Of a stretch of DNA of 64,000 bases, positions 1 through 8,785 are shown one piece after another. Numbering within the stretch: position 1 is the first letter of the stretch; every line of letters starts with the position of its first letter. The notes beneath the pieces were generated by a model that saw only the letters and a list, made by a program, of their open reading frames with translations, made no database searches and was not told the DNA's origin. This stretch comes from Paraburkholderia lycopersici. Lineage in GTDB: Bacteria; Pseudomonadota; Gammaproteobacteria; Burkholderiales; Burkholderiaceae. The DNA lies in NCBI RefSeq assembly GCF_900096975.1, contig NZ_FMYQ01000016.1:86577-150576 (forward strand), in the 5' to 3' direction. A program made the translations under genes and the position numbers.

Positions 1-345
1 GCCGTCGGCGCCCGCCGCGCCGCCCATGCTGCGCATGAGCTGCTTGATCATCGCGTTCGCCACGCCGATGCCCTTGTTCGACATCTGCTGCGAGAGCTGC
101 TGGTCGAGCATCGAGGTGAACTGCTTGCTGTCGTTGGAATCGAGCGGGCTGTCGTCGGGCGTCGCGTCGCGCATGCTCTTGAGCATCATCTGCGTGAACA
201 CCGCGTCGAACTGCCTGGCGGCCATCTTCACGCCCTGCTGGGGCGAGGCGTTCGCGGCGGCGCGCATCGAGTCGAAACCCTGCACGTCGAGCGCGAAGCG
301 ATTGGTCAGGTCGAGGCTGCCGCCGATGTTCTTCGTGTTATCCAA
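1..345 (-). CDS. flgJ: Flagellar rod-capping/muramidase protein FlgJ, N-terminal part (cut by window edge)
   Basis: FlgJ caps the growing rod in the periplasm and, in beta-proteobacteria, usually carries a C-terminal muramidase that opens the peptidoglycan. Only the first 115 codons are in the window, so the muramidase half cannot be checked. The visible part reads LDNTKNIGGSLDLTNRF and continues with the FlgJ rod-binding pattern (AARQFDAVFTQMMLKSMRDA). The start is taken as TTG at 345, with an AAGGGG ribosome-binding site about six bases upstream, because no ATG lies nearby and the reading is in frame to the edge. It begins 10 bases after the flgI stop, so it is the distal gene of the flgB-J operon. 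Confidence 0.88.
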   Translation of the reverse strand, partial: MDNTKNIGGSLDLTNRFALDVQGFDSMRAAANASPQQGVKMAARQFDAVFTQMMLKSMRDATPDDSPLDSNDSKQFTSMLDQQLSQQMSNKGIGVANAMIKQLMRSMGGAAGADG

Positions 346-355
346 GTTCCACCCC

Positions 356-1555
356 TTAGATGATCTCGAGGTCGGCGCGCAGTGCGCCCGCCGCCTTCAT
401 CGCCTGCAGGATCGACATGAGGTCCGCCGGCGTCGCGCCGAGCGCGTTGAGCGCCTTCACGACCTCGGCGAGATTGGCGCCCGCCGTCACGAGCTTGAGC
501 GATCCGTTGTCCTGCTTCAACTGGATCTGCGACTGGCGTGCCGCCACCGTTTGCCCGTTCGAGAACGCGCCGGGCTGGCTCACGGCCGTCTGCGTGTTCA
601 CGACGACCGAGAGATTGCCGTGCGCGACCGCGCAGCTCTCCAGCGTCACCATCTGGTTCATCACGATCGAGCCGGTGCGCGCGTTGAGGATCACCTTCGC
701 GGCCGGCTGGGCCGGGTTCACGTTGAGATCCTGGATCTGCGCGATGAAGCCCACCTGCGCCGACGGATCGGCCGGGCCGCGCACCTGGATCGTGCGGCCG
801 TCGAGCGGTACGGCCGTGCCCGCGCCGAACATGTTGTTGACCGCCGCGACGATGCGCTGCGTCGTGTCGTAGTCCATGTCGTTGACGGTCATCGTGAGGA
901 GGCCGCCTTGCTGCGAAACCGGCGAGACCACCGCGCGCTCGACGATCGCGCCGCCCGCGATGCGGCCTGCGGCGAGCTGGTTCACCTGCACCCTGCTGCC
1001 GTTGGCGGAGGCGCCCGCGCCGCCCACGGCCACGTTGCCCTGGGCGAGCGCGTAGACCTGGCCGTCGGCGCCCTTGAGCGGCGTGAGCAGCAACGTGCCG
1101 CCACGAATGCTCTTCGCGTTGGCGAGCGAGGAAACCGTCACGTCGATCTGCTCGCCGGGCCGCGCGAACGGCGGCAGCACGGCCGTCACCATCACCGCGG
1201 CGACGTTCTTCAACTGCATGTTGTTGAGCGTCGACGAGGAGCCCGAGGCCGTCGACGTGTTGTTGATCGAGATGCCGAGGTTCGCGAGCATGTTCGCGAG
1301 CGTCTGCGTCGTGAACGGCGCCTGGGTGGTCTGGTCGCCGGTGCCGTCGAGGCCCACCACGAGGCCATAGCCGATGAGCGGGTTGTCGCGCACGCCCTGG
1401 AACGCCGCGAGATCCTTCACGCGCTCGGCGCGCGCCGGCGTCGCGTAGGCGGCGAGCGCACCGCAGGCGAGGACGAACCCGAAGGCCACGCCGAGCGTGG
1501 CGAGCACGTCCTTCATGCGCGAACGGCGCGTGCGATGGAAGCGGATCTTCACCAT
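356..1555 (-). CDS. flgI: Flagellar P-ring protein FlgI
   Basis: FlgI polymerises into the P-ring around the rod in the peptidoglycan layer; FlgA chaperones its assembly. The product is 399 residues, slightly longer than the usual 365-375 because of the chosen start. It has a Sec signal peptide: a basic start, a hydrophobic stretch and an ARA cleavage site near residue 43, after which the mature protein begins ERVKDLAAFQGVRDN, typical of the family. The ATG at 1555 overlaps the last codons and stop of flgH by 7 bases, suggesting translational coupling; an alternative ATG at 1516 would remove 13 residues and still keep the whole signal peptide. It is in the middle of the flgB-J operon. Confidence 0.97.
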   Translation of the reverse strand: MVKIRFHRTRRSRMKDVLATLGVAFGFVLACGALAAYATPARAERVKDLAAFQGVRDNPLIGYGLVVGLDGTGDQTTQAPFTTQTLANMLANLGISINNTSTASGSSSTLNNMQLKNVAAVMVTAVLPPFARPGEQIDVTVSSLANAKSIRGGTLLLTPLKGADGQVYALAQGNVAVGGAGASANGSRVQVNQLAAGRIAGGAIVERAVVSPVSQQGGLLTMTVNDMDYDTTQRIVAAVNNMFGAGTAVPLDGRTIQVRGPADPSAQVGFIAQIQDLNVNPAQPAAKVILNARTGSIVMNQMVTLESCAVAHGNLSVVVNTQTAVSQPGAFSNGQTVAARQSQIQLKQDNGSLKLVTAGANLAEVVKALNALGATPADLMSILQAMKAAGALRADLEII

Positions 1556-2262
1556 GGCGCGATGTTCAGGAAGAAGCGTTGCAGCCAGCCCATCGTCTCG
1601 GCTTCGTCGATCACGCCCTTGGCGGAGTATTCGATCTTCGCGTCGGCGACGTCGGTCGAGAGCACGGAGTTGTCTCCGGCGACGGTATTCGGATTGACGA
1701 CGCCGGAAAAGCGCACGTATTCATTGCCCTGGTTGATGAGCATCTGCTTCTCGCCGGACACGACGAGATTGCCGTTGGGCAGCACGTTCGTCACCGTCAC
1801 GGTGATGACGCCCGTGAACGTGTTCGAAGCGTTCGCGCCGCCCGTGGCGTCGAACTGGTTCGCGCCCTGCGAATTCAGGTTCGCGCGGTTGAACAAGCCC
1901 GGCAGGAAGTTCGCGGTCCCCGAGAAGCTGGTGGCGCTGCCGCGCTTGGTGTTCGCGCCCGAGGACTTGGTCGCGTTGATGTTTTCCGAGATGACGATCG
2001 TGAGAATGTCGCCGATGTTGCGCGGACGCTGGTCCTCGAAAAGCGGCCGCCCCGCGTAGCCGGGGTTGAAGATCGCGCCCGGCGAGCTGTTGACGGGCGG
2101 CGCGGGCGGCACCGCCGTCATGGGCTGCTGCGTGATCGGCTCCTTCTTCGGGATGTAGGCGCAGCCCGCCAGCAACGCGAGCGCCACGCCCGCCACGAGC
2201 GCGCGGCCGTCGGCCGTGCGCGCTGCGCGGATGCGAGGAAGGTTTCGAACGGACTGCGACAT
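1549..2262 (-). CDS. flgH: Flagellar L-ring lipoprotein FlgH
   Basis: FlgH forms the L-ring in the outer membrane, the outer bushing of the rod. From the ATG at 2262 the protein has 237 residues and begins MSQSVRNLPRIR, followed by a hydrophobic segment and the lipobox LLAGC with the lipidated Cys at about residue 34. The mature part holds typical FlgH stretches (PLFEDQRPRNIGDILTIVISE, and NLVVSGEKQM near the C-terminus). In-frame GTG (2271) and TTG (2274) codons lie just upstream; the ATG was chosen for its codon and the GGTGAT just before it. The 3' end overlaps flgI by 7 bases, and flgG lies 35 bases upstream. Confidence 0.96.
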   Translation of the reverse strand: MSQSVRNLPRIRAARTADGRALVAGVALALLAGCAYIPKKEPITQQPMTAVPPAPPVNSSPGAIFNPGYAGRPLFEDQRPRNIGDILTIVISENINATKSSGANTKRGSATSFSGTANFLPGLFNRANLNSQGANQFDATGGANASNTFTGVITVTVTNVLPNGNLVVSGEKQMLINQGNEYVRFSGVVNPNTVAGDNSVLSTDVADAKIEYSAKGVIDEAETMGWLQRFFLNIAPW

Positions 2263-2297
2263 GCGGATCACCAACTCGTTTAACTAAGGACCGGTCC

Positions 2298-3086
2298 TCA
2301 GACCTGCATCTGGCTGAGGGTTTGCAGCATCTGGTCGGAAGTGGTGACCGCCTTGCTGTTGATTTCGTATGCGCGCTGCGTCTCGATCATGTTCACGAGC
2401 TCCTGCACCACGTTCACGTTCGACGCTTCCACATAGCCCTGGTTGAGCGTGCCCGAGCCGTTCTGGCCCGGCGTGGAAATCGTGGGCACACCCGACGAAG
2501 CCGTTTCCGAAAGCAGGTTCTGCCCGTTCGACTGGAGACCGGCCGGGTTGATGAACATCGCGAGCTGCAGCGAACCGATGGTCGTGTTGCTGCTCGAACC
2601 CGGCGTCGTGACCGTGACCACGCCGTCGCTGCCGACGGTGAGCGAAGTGGCATTGGCGGGCACCGTGATCGCCGGGATCACCTGGTAGCCGCTAGCGGTC
2701 ACGAGCTGGCCCTGCGAGTTGGTCTGGAACGAGCCGTCGCGCGTGTAGGCCGTCGTGCCGTCGGGCATCTGCACCTGGAAGAAGCCCGCGCCGTTGATCG
2801 CCACGTCCTTCGAGTTGCCGGTCTGCTGCAGGTTGCCTTGCGTGTAGAGGCGCTCGGTCGCGATCTGCTGCACGCCGGTGCCCACCTGGCTGCCCGAGGG
2901 CAGCTCGGTTTCCTGGGTCGAATTCGCACCCGGCTGGCGCAGCGTCTGGTACATGAGGTCCTCGAACACGGCGCGCGAGCCCTTGAAGCCATTGGTGCTC
3001 ACGTTCGCGAGATTGTTCGAGATCACGTCCATTTGCGCCTGCTGGGCGTTCATGCCGGTGGCGGCGATGTAGAGCGATCGGTTCAC
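2298..3086 (-). CDS. flgG: Flagellar distal rod protein FlgG
   Basis: FlgG builds the distal rod, the part that crosses the P- and L-rings. The product is 262 residues, against about 260 in enteric bacteria. It has the rod/hook N-terminal motif NNLANVSTNGFKGSRAVFEDL (about residues 24-44) and the C-terminal helix ending VQELVNMIETQRAYEINSK, both needed for coiled-coil packing. The start is GTG at 3086. It lies between flgF (73 bases upstream) and flgH in the flgB-J operon. Confidence 0.97.
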   Translation of the reverse strand: MNRSLYIAATGMNAQQAQMDVISNNLANVSTNGFKGSRAVFEDLMYQTLRQPGANSTQETELPSGSQVGTGVQQIATERLYTQGNLQQTGNSKDVAINGAGFFQVQMPDGTTAYTRDGSFQTNSQGQLVTASGYQVIPAITVPANATSLTVGSDGVVTVTTPGSSSNTTIGSLQLAMFINPAGLQSNGQNLLSETASSGVPTISTPGQNGSGTLNQGYVEASNVNVVQELVNMIETQRAYEINSKAVTTSDQMLQTLSQMQV

Positions 3087-3159
3087 GGTGTCTTTCTCCC
3101 GGCCCGGCTCGCGCGGCGCATCATGCGGCGCGCGGCGGCCTTCATTTGCCTGAGTTTGC

Positions 3160-3918
3160 TTAGCTGAAGTTGAGCAGCTGGTTCGCGCTCTGCTCGTTCT
3201 GGTCCGCGTTCTGCAAGAGCTTGGTCTGCATCTGGAACTGGCGCGCGTTGGTAATCATCGAGACCATCGCCGCTACGGGGTTCACGTTGCTGCCTTCGAG
3301 CGACTCGGTCGCGATCTGCACGGTCTGGTCCGCGTCGGCGGGATTGCCGTCCGCCGTGCGAAAGAGGCCGTCGTCGCCGCGCGTGAGCGAGCCCGCGGGC
3401 GGATTGACGAACTTGATCTGGTCGATCATGGCGATCGCGTTGGGGGGGCTGCCCGGCGCAATGGCCGAAACCGTGCCGTCCTTGCCGATCGTGACCGCCG
3501 AGCCCGGCGGCACCCCGATCGGGCCGCCGCCGCCGATCACCTGCTGGTTCGCGGCGGTGACGAGCTGGCCGTTTTCGTCGACGTGCAGGTTGCCCGCGCG
3601 CGTGTACGCTTCGTTGCCGTCGGCCGTCTGCACGGCAATGAAGCCCGCGCCCTGGATCGCGATGTCGAGCGGGTTGCCGGTGCGCGAGATCGCGCCGGGC
3701 GTCATGTCCGACCCAGGCGTCGCCGACAGCACATAGGTGCGCGTGGTCTGGTCGTCGACCGTCGAGCCGTCGCCGAACGACATCGGCACGGCGCGAAAGT
3801 TGGCGAGCTGCGCGCGAAAGCCCGTGGTCGAAACGTTCGCGAGATTGTTCGCGACGACGGCCTGCTGTTCGAGCGCCTGGCTCGCGCCCGTCATCGCGGT
3901 ATAGATCAGTCGGTCCAT
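3160..3918 (-). CDS. flgF: Flagellar proximal rod protein FlgF
   Basis: FlgF is one of the minor proximal-rod subunits exported by the flagellar type III apparatus. The protein has 252 residues, begins MDRLIYTAMTGASQALEQQ and carries the rod motif VANNLANVSTTGFRAQL. The C-terminal half has GSNVNPVAAMVSMI, the usual rod-family tail. FlgF is told from FlgG by its length, by the N-terminus and by its place just before flgG. It is co-oriented with flgE (27-base gap) and flgG. ATG start at 3918. Confidence 0.96.
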   Translation of the reverse strand: MDRLIYTAMTGASQALEQQAVVANNLANVSTTGFRAQLANFRAVPMSFGDGSTVDDQTTRTYVLSATPGSDMTPGAISRTGNPLDIAIQGAGFIAVQTADGNEAYTRAGNLHVDENGQLVTAANQQVIGGGGPIGVPPGSAVTIGKDGTVSAIAPGSPPNAIAMIDQIKFVNPPAGSLTRGDDGLFRTADGNPADADQTVQIATESLEGSNVNPVAAMVSMITNARQFQMQTKLLQNADQNEQSANQLLNFS

Positions 3919-3945
3919 GATGTGCCCGGTACGTGGTCAGGCGCG

Positions 3946-5199
3946 TTACATCTGCAGCAGCGTCTGGTCGACGGTCTGCTGCGTCTTGATGGTCTGCGCG
4001 TTCGCCTGGTAGTTGCGCTGGGCCGTGATGAGGTCCACGAGCTGGTTGGTCAGGTCGACGTTCGAGGCTTCGAGCGCGCCGCCCGTGAGCGTGCCGTGGT
4101 TCGTGCTGCCCGGCGTCGAGACCTGCGCGACGCCCGATGCCGCCGTTTCCTGGAACTGGTTGCCGCCAAGGTTCAGCAGGCCGTTCGGGTTGTTGAAGTC
4201 GGCGAGCACGATCTGGCCGAGCGACATGGTCTGGCCGTTCGAGTAGTTGCCGGTGAGGGTGCCGTCCGCGCCGATCGAGAAGTTCGAAAGCGTGCCGCTC
4301 GCGTAGCCGTCCTGGGCGAGGTTGTTCACGCCGTTGGCGCTGCCGTATTGCGTCGTGCCCGAGAAGTCGAGCGTGATGGCCATGGCGTTCGAGCCGTCGG
4401 CGAGCGTCGAACCGGGCGTGCCCACGTCGACCGTCATCTTGCCGTTGTTTGCGGTTTGCGTGCCGGTCACGTCGGTCGAGGCCGTGAGGTTGCCGCTCGC
4501 ATCGAACGTCATCGTGCCGACCGACGAAACGTTCCCCGGCGTGCCCGCGTAGACGTCCCACTGGCCGGCGTTGGTCGCGTCCTTCACGAAGTACATGTTG
4601 ATCGTCTGCGTGCCGCCGAGCGAATCGTACGTCGTGACCGAGGTCGAGTAGTTATAGCTCGTCGAATCGGACGCGTTGAACGTCGTGGTCGTCGGCGTCG
4701 CGGCCTGCGCGTTCAGGTTCAGCTGCGCCGTGATGTTCTGCGTGGTCTGCGGCGCGATGTTGGTCGTCGGCACCCTCAGCGGCACGGTTTGCGCCGTGTT
4801 GATCACGCCCGTCGAGTCGGAGGCGTAGCCCATCAGGTCATTGCCCTGCGCGTCGGTGATATAGCCGTTCTTGTCGAGCTGGAACACGCCGTTGCGCGAG
4901 TACGTGACCGCGCCGTTGTTCGACATCTGGAAGAAGCCGTTGCCGTTGATGGCGACGTTCAGCGCCTGGCCCGTCGTGCTGATCGTGCCCTGCGAGAAGT
5001 CCTGCTGCACGGTCGAGAGCGCGGCGCCGAGGCCGATCTGGTTGCCCACAGACGTCGCGATGGTGTTGGCGTAGACGTCGGCGAACTGCGCCGTGCTTTC
5101 CTTGAAGCCAGTGGTGTTCGCGTTCGCGATGTTGTTGCCGATCACGTCGAGGTCGTTCGACGCCGCGGCGAGGCCGCTCAATCCTTGCTGGTAGCCCAT
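3946..5199 (-). CDS. flgE: Flagellar hook protein FlgE
   Basis: FlgE polymerises under the FlgD cap into the flexible hook. The protein has 417 residues, close to the usual 400-420, and begins MGYQQGLSGLAAASNDLDV, followed by the axial-family motif NNIANANTTGFKES. The middle is rich in Thr, Ser and Asn, as expected for the surface-exposed D1/D2 region. The C-terminus (SNVDLTNQLVDLITAQRNYQ) is the standard hook tail. It sits between flgD, 26 bases upstream, and flgF. ATG start at 5199. Confidence 0.97.
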   Translation of the reverse strand: MGYQQGLSGLAAASNDLDVIGNNIANANTTGFKESTAQFADVYANTIATSVGNQIGLGAALSTVQQDFSQGTISTTGQALNVAINGNGFFQMSNNGAVTYSRNGVFQLDKNGYITDAQGNDLMGYASDSTGVINTAQTVPLRVPTTNIAPQTTQNITAQLNLNAQAATPTTTTFNASDSTSYNYSTSVTTYDSLGGTQTINMYFVKDATNAGQWDVYAGTPGNVSSVGTMTFDASGNLTASTDVTGTQTANNGKMTVDVGTPGSTLADGSNAMAITLDFSGTTQYGSANGVNNLAQDGYASGTLSNFSIGADGTLTGNYSNGQTMSLGQIVLADFNNPNGLLNLGGNQFQETAASGVAQVSTPGSTNHGTLTGGALEASNVDLTNQLVDLITAQRNYQANAQTIKTQQTVDQTLLQM

Positions 5200-5225
5200 G
5201 TTCGTCTACTCCGCGTTTATCGTGT

Positions 5226-5936
5226 TCAGAGAATGGCCGCGACGCCCGAAAGCGCGACCGTCTTGCCGTTGGCGAGCGAGAGGCTCGCGGTGCCGTCCGC
5301 CTGCTGGACCACGCCCTGCACCTGGCTCGCGACGAGCGCCGTCGCCGTGGCGGACTGGCCGTTGGTCGTCGCCGTGGCGCTGATCGTGTAGGTCCCGTCG
5401 GCGACCGTGTTGCCCGAGCTGTCCTTGCCGTTCCAGGTGACCGGCACGGTGCCCGCCGACTGCGCGCCGAGGTCGAGCGTGTTGACGACCTGGCCTGCCG
5501 AGTTGGTGATCGTGAGCTTCACGTCCGAAACCGCCGAAGGCAGCGACACGCCGAGCTGCGGCGCGGAGCCGCCCGACACCGCGGCGCTGCTGCCCGCCGC
5601 GAGCACGGTCGAGCCGATCAGCAGCGCGGCCTGCGCGTTCTGCCCCGCCGAAAGTTGCGTGGAGAGCGACGAGAGCGACGTGTTGAGCTGCTGGATGCCC
5701 GAAACCGTGTTGATCTCGGCGAGCTGCGAGGTCATCTGCGAGCTGTCCATCGGATTGGTCGGATCCTGGTTCTGCAACTGCGCGACGAGCAGTTGCAGGA
5801 AGGTGGTCTGCAGGTCGTTCGCGCTCGTGCCGCTCGTCGACGAGGACGAACCCGAGCTCGTGCCGTTCATGGTGTCGAGCAGTTGCTGCGACACGGTGGC
5901 GGTGCTGCCACCGATGGTTGTGCTGCTGGAACTCAA
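5226..5936 (-). CDS. flgD: Hook-capping protein FlgD
   Basis: FlgD is the temporary scaffold at the tip of the growing hook. The product is 236 residues. The Ser/Thr-rich start is followed by the FlgD signature TFLQLLVAQLQNQDPTNPMD (about residues 49-68), and the C-terminal half is the Ig-like FLG domain with WNGKDSSGNTVADGTY. The start is TTG at 5936 with a strong GAGGAG six bases upstream; there is no nearby ATG. It precedes flgE and follows flgC after a 124-base gap. Confidence 0.96.
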   Translation of the reverse strand: MSSSSTTIGGSTATVSQQLLDTMNGTSSGSSSSTSGTSANDLQTTFLQLLVAQLQNQDPTNPMDSSQMTSQLAEINTVSGIQQLNTSLSSLSTQLSAGQNAQAALLIGSTVLAAGSSAAVSGGSAPQLGVSLPSAVSDVKLTITNSAGQVVNTLDLGAQSAGTVPVTWNGKDSSGNTVADGTYTISATATTNGQSATATALVASQVQGVVQQADGTASLSLANGKTVALSGVAAIL

Positions 5937-6060
5937 CGCGTTCTCCTCGATTGCGCTTCGTGCTTGGCGTGTGGTGGTGACGGGCGGCGTGCGCCCGCCG
6001 GTCTCTATATTGACTGCGGGTTCGGTGCCGGAGCGTTGCCGTGCTTCGCTTCGGGCACGT

Positions 6061-6486
6061 TCAGGTGCCGATCGTCAGCGTCTTGAGCATCAACTGCTTG
6101 GCCGTATTCAGCGTCTCGACGTTGGCCTGGTACGAGCGCGACGCCGAGATCATGTTCACCATCTCCTGCACGGGATCGACGTTGGGCATCGTCACGTAGC
6201 CGTCCGCGTTGGCGGCGGGATTGTCGGGATCGTAGGTCTGCTTCATGGGCGTGGGGTCGTCCACCACCCCGGTCACCTTCACGCCGCCCACCTGCTGGCC
6301 CGAGGCCGTGCGCGCGCCGCCGAGCGGATTGACCGCGAACACGACCTGCTTGGCCTTGTACGGCTGGCCGTCTGGGCCGGTCGTGCTGTCGGCGTTGGCC
6401 AGATTGGACGCCGTCACGTTCAGGCGCTGCGATTCCGCCGTCATGGCGGAACCGGCAACGCTGAAGATGTTCATCAGGGATGGCAT
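6061..6486 (-). CDS. flgC: Flagellar proximal rod protein FlgC
   Basis: FlgC is a small proximal-rod subunit. It has 141 residues, near the family length of 134-141. The N-terminus MPSLMNIFSVAGSAMTAESQ is followed by the rod motif ASNLANADS, and the C-terminus by VQEMVNMISASRSYQANVE. ATG start at 6486; a GAGG lies about 11 bases upstream. It is the second gene of the operon, after flgB, with a 74-base gap. Confidence 0.96.
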   Translation of the reverse strand: MPSLMNIFSVAGSAMTAESQRLNVTASNLANADSTTGPDGQPYKAKQVVFAVNPLGGARTASGQQVGGVKVTGVVDDPTPMKQTYDPDNPAANADGYVTMPNVDPVQEMVNMISASRSYQANVETLNTAKQLMLKTLTIGT

Positions 6487-6560
6487 GGTTTCGTTGACCT
6501 CACATCAGGTGCGCGTCGCGCGCGTTGGTCGCTGGTTCGTCTTTGGCTTGCAGGCGGCTA

Positions 6561-7079
6561 TCAGCCGCTCGAGCCCGAGGTGATCGCGGACAGCATCGTC
6601 TTGATCTGCTGCGAGACCACCGTCATGCCCGACTCGAAGTGCAGCGCGTTGTCGGCGAACTGCACGCGCTCGGTGTCGAGATCGACCGTGTTGCCGTCCA
6701 GCGCGGGCTGCACCGGCACGCGGTACATGAGCTGGCTCTTGTAGGCGTCGGTCGGGCCGCCGGTCGGGATCAGCTTCGCGTCGCCCGCCATGTGCCCCGC
6801 TTCCGTCGCCGCCATCTGCATGCCGCCCGTCACGCCCGCCGGCTGCGCCATCGCGAGCGGCTGGGCGTTCCCGCCCGCTGGCGCCGCCATGCCGGCGGTC
6901 CCCGCGGCGCCCGACTGCCGGAGCGCGCCCGCGAGCGAAGCCGCGAAGTCCACGTCACGCGCCTGATAGCCGGGCGTGTCGGCGTTCGCGATGTTCGACG
7001 AGATCAACGCCTGCCGCGTGGCGCGCACGTCGAGCGCTTCGCGCCCAAAGGCGAATTCGGCATCGAGTTTGTCCAGCAT
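6561..7079 (-). CDS. flgB: Flagellar proximal rod protein FlgB
   Basis: FlgB is the first rod subunit above the MS-ring/export gate. The start is ATG at 7079, giving 172 residues beginning MLDKLDAEFAFGREAL. A GGAGAA site lies about eight bases upstream. The open frame continues 62 codons further but reads as non-conserved sequence, so it was not used. The rod motif is SSNIANADTPGYQARDVDF. A short Ala/Gly/Pro-rich insert near residues 55-75 makes it longer than the 137-residue enteric protein. It is the first gene of the flgB-J operon and diverges from flgA. Confidence 0.96.
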   Translation of the reverse strand: MLDKLDAEFAFGREALDVRATRQALISSNIANADTPGYQARDVDFAASLAGALRQSGAAGTAGMAAPAGGNAQPLAMAQPAGVTGGMQMAATEAGHMAGDAKLIPTGGPTDAYKSQLMYRVPVQPALDGNTVDLDTERVQFADNALHFESGMTVVSQQIKTMLSAITSGSSG

Positions 7080-7325
7080 CGGGCGTTCTCCGTGACACGA
7101 AAGAGGGTTCGGCGTGAGCGCGGCGGACCCGTCATGGGCGGGAAAACCGGCGCAAACGTTAGGCGCGCGGCCCGCAAGCCTTTGCGCATGGAGTGGAATC
7201 TTAGGCGCGGCGCGCAAGAACCAATCGGACGAATAGCCGGGAAAGCGCCCCTCTATTCGACGCAAGCGCGCGGGGGGCGCCGCCTAGAATGCGAGGCGTG
7301 TCAATGCATTCGATGGAGAACGACG
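7080..7325. promoter_or_regulatory. Divergent flgB/flgA control region
   Basis: This 246-base gap separates the two divergent operons flgBCDEFGHIJ and flgAMN. In FlhDC-type organisms these are class II promoters read by sigma-70 with the FlhD4C2 activator, but I cannot identify FlhDC half-sites by eye. A possible -10 hexamer for flgA, TAGAAT, lies at 7285-7290 without a convincing -35 element. No sigma-28 site is visible. Confidence 0.4.
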
Positions 7326-8627
7326 ATGCCGCAGACTGCCTCTTTCCGCGGGCCGCGCGCCGGCCGGGCGCGGCGCGCGCGGGCGCTGTCGTGGGCGTCG
7401 TCGTGGACGTGCGTGCTCGCCTGCGCCCTGGGCGGCGCGGCCGCGCAGGCGCAAGGCCAGCCGCAGGACGCGGGCGGCCAGATCTATATTGCGGGCAACG
7501 GCGACCGCGCCGGCTCCGACGCCGCGCAGATGAACGCGCTGCTCGCCGCCAACGCGAAGCCGGCCGCGCCCGCCGCGAGTGCGCCCGCCGATGTTTCCGC
7601 CAATGGGTCCACGCCGCTGCGCGCGGCGAGCTATGCCGATCTCAATGCGCGCGGCGTACCCGAAGATGCGCGCGCGGGCGTCGATTCGAACGGCATGATT
7701 ACGATTCCCGGTCCCGGCGAGCGCGCGCAGCAGGGCGAAGCGCCGCGCATCGTCACGATTCCCGCGCCGGGCACGAGTGCGCAGCCCCTGCGCGCGCCGG
7801 CCGCCAACTCAAGCCAGGCCGGCGGCACGGGGGCGCTCCAGCGCGTGAACGTGGCGAGCGCCGCGAACCGCGTGGCGTCCGTGGTCATCGACGCGCCTGC
7901 GGCGAGCGCGGCGGCGCCCGGCGCGAAGCCGGTCGCGGGCGCAAACATCACCGTCAACGCGAGCGCGAGCGCCGTCGCCGCGAACACCCAGGCCACGCCG
8001 CCCGGCCAGCAGGACGGCGAATCGATCCGCGCCGCGGCGCTCGCCTTCCTGCAGCAGCAGTCGGCGGGCTTGCCGGGCCGCGTGAGCATCACGGTCAATC
8101 CGGTGTTCCCGCGCGGCCTCGCGGCTTGCGCTTCGCTCGAGCCGTTCATGCCGCCCGGCGCGCGCACGTTCGGCCGCACGAGCGTCGGCGTGCGCTGCAT
8201 CGGCGCGAAGCCGTGGACGCTCTACGTGGGCGCGCGCATTGCCGTGGACATCACGTACTACGTGGCCGCGCGCCAGATCGCAGCGGGCGAAGCGCTCTCC
8301 GCAGCCGACTTCACGCCGCGCTCGGGCGACCTCGCGAGCCTGCCGCAGACCGTCATCACCGATCCCAACCAGGCGACGGGCGCCGTGGCGCTCGCGCGCA
8401 TCAGCGCCGGGCTGCCGCTGCGCACCGACATGCTGCGCAGCGCCGCCTCGGTGGTCATCGGGCAGACCGTCAAGGTCATCGCGGTGGGCACCAACTTCAC
8501 GATCTCCGCCGAAGGCAGCGCGCTCAACACCGCGGAACCGGGCCAGCAGGTGCGCGTGCGCACGAGCGGGGGGCAGATCATCTCCGGCGTGGTCAAGGAC
8601 GCCGGCACCGTGCAGGTGCAGATCTAG
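7326..8627 (+). CDS. flgA: P-ring assembly chaperone FlgA, with long N-terminal extension
   Basis: FlgA is a periplasmic chaperone for P-ring (FlgI) assembly. The conserved SAF-type domain occupies roughly residues 235-433, including LAACASLEPFMPPGAR, DITYYVAARQIAAGEALSAADF and the closing GQQVRVRTSGG...VVKDAGTVQVQI. The start is ATG at 7326 with GGAGAA ahead. A signal peptide is seen (basic start, hydrophobic stretch, AQAQG). Between it and the domain is about 200 residues of low-complexity Ala/Pro/Ser sequence, so the 433-residue protein is twice the enteric length of 219. Long FlgA forms occur in Burkholderiaceae, to my knowledge. It is followed by flgM, which also has its own promoter. 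Confidence 0.93.
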   Translation: MPQTASFRGPRAGRARRARALSWASSWTCVLACALGGAAAQAQGQPQDAGGQIYIAGNGDRAGSDAAQMNALLAANAKPAAPAASAPADVSANGSTPLRAASYADLNARGVPEDARAGVDSNGMITIPGPGERAQQGEAPRIVTIPAPGTSAQPLRAPAANSSQAGGTGALQRVNVASAANRVASVVIDAPAASAAAPGAKPVAGANITVNASASAVAANTQATPPGQQDGESIRAAALAFLQQQSAGLPGRVSITVNPVFPRGLAACASLEPFMPPGARTFGRTSVGVRCIGAKPWTLYVGARIAVDITYYVAARQIAAGEALSAADFTPRSGDLASLPQTVITDPNQATGAVALARISAGLPLRTDMLRSAASVVIGQTVKVIAVGTNFTISAEGSALNTAEPGQQVRVRTSGGQIISGVVKDAGTVQVQI

Positions 8628-8728
8628 GGCCGGCGCGCGGCTCGAGCCCGCCAGCCGCCCCGGCTGCCGCCGCGTGCGGGCTGTGTGCGCCAGCACACGT
8701 AACAGCATGTAACCGTGGGACTTTCGCC

Positions 8729-8756
8729 TAAAGTTCGGCTGGACCTATGCCGTTAT
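8729..8756 (+). promoter_or_regulatory. Sigma-28 (FliA) promoter of flgM
   Basis: The -35 element TAAAGTTC (8729-8736) and the -10 element GCCGTTAT (8749-8756) are separated by 12 bases. The enteric sigma-28 consensus is TAAAGTTT-N11-GCCGATAA. The site lies about 30 bases before the flgM GTG. It would let FliA drive flgM as a late gene in addition to read-through from flgA, the usual feedback arrangement for this anti-sigma factor. Confidence 0.8.
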
Positions 8757-8785
8757 CAAGGTCAAATCGATCAGGAAAGCCCATC

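Noticed and set aside
26..2059. A 677-codon open frame on the plus strand across flgI and flgH
   Set aside because: It is antisense to two clearly conserved genes, has the Arg/Ala/His-rich composition of GC-rich shadow frames, and shows no domain.
3083..4561. A 492-codon minus-strand frame overlapping flgF and flgE in another frame
   Set aside because: Same-strand shadow with Arg/Gly/Asp-rich composition and no start context; flgE and flgF are unmistakable.
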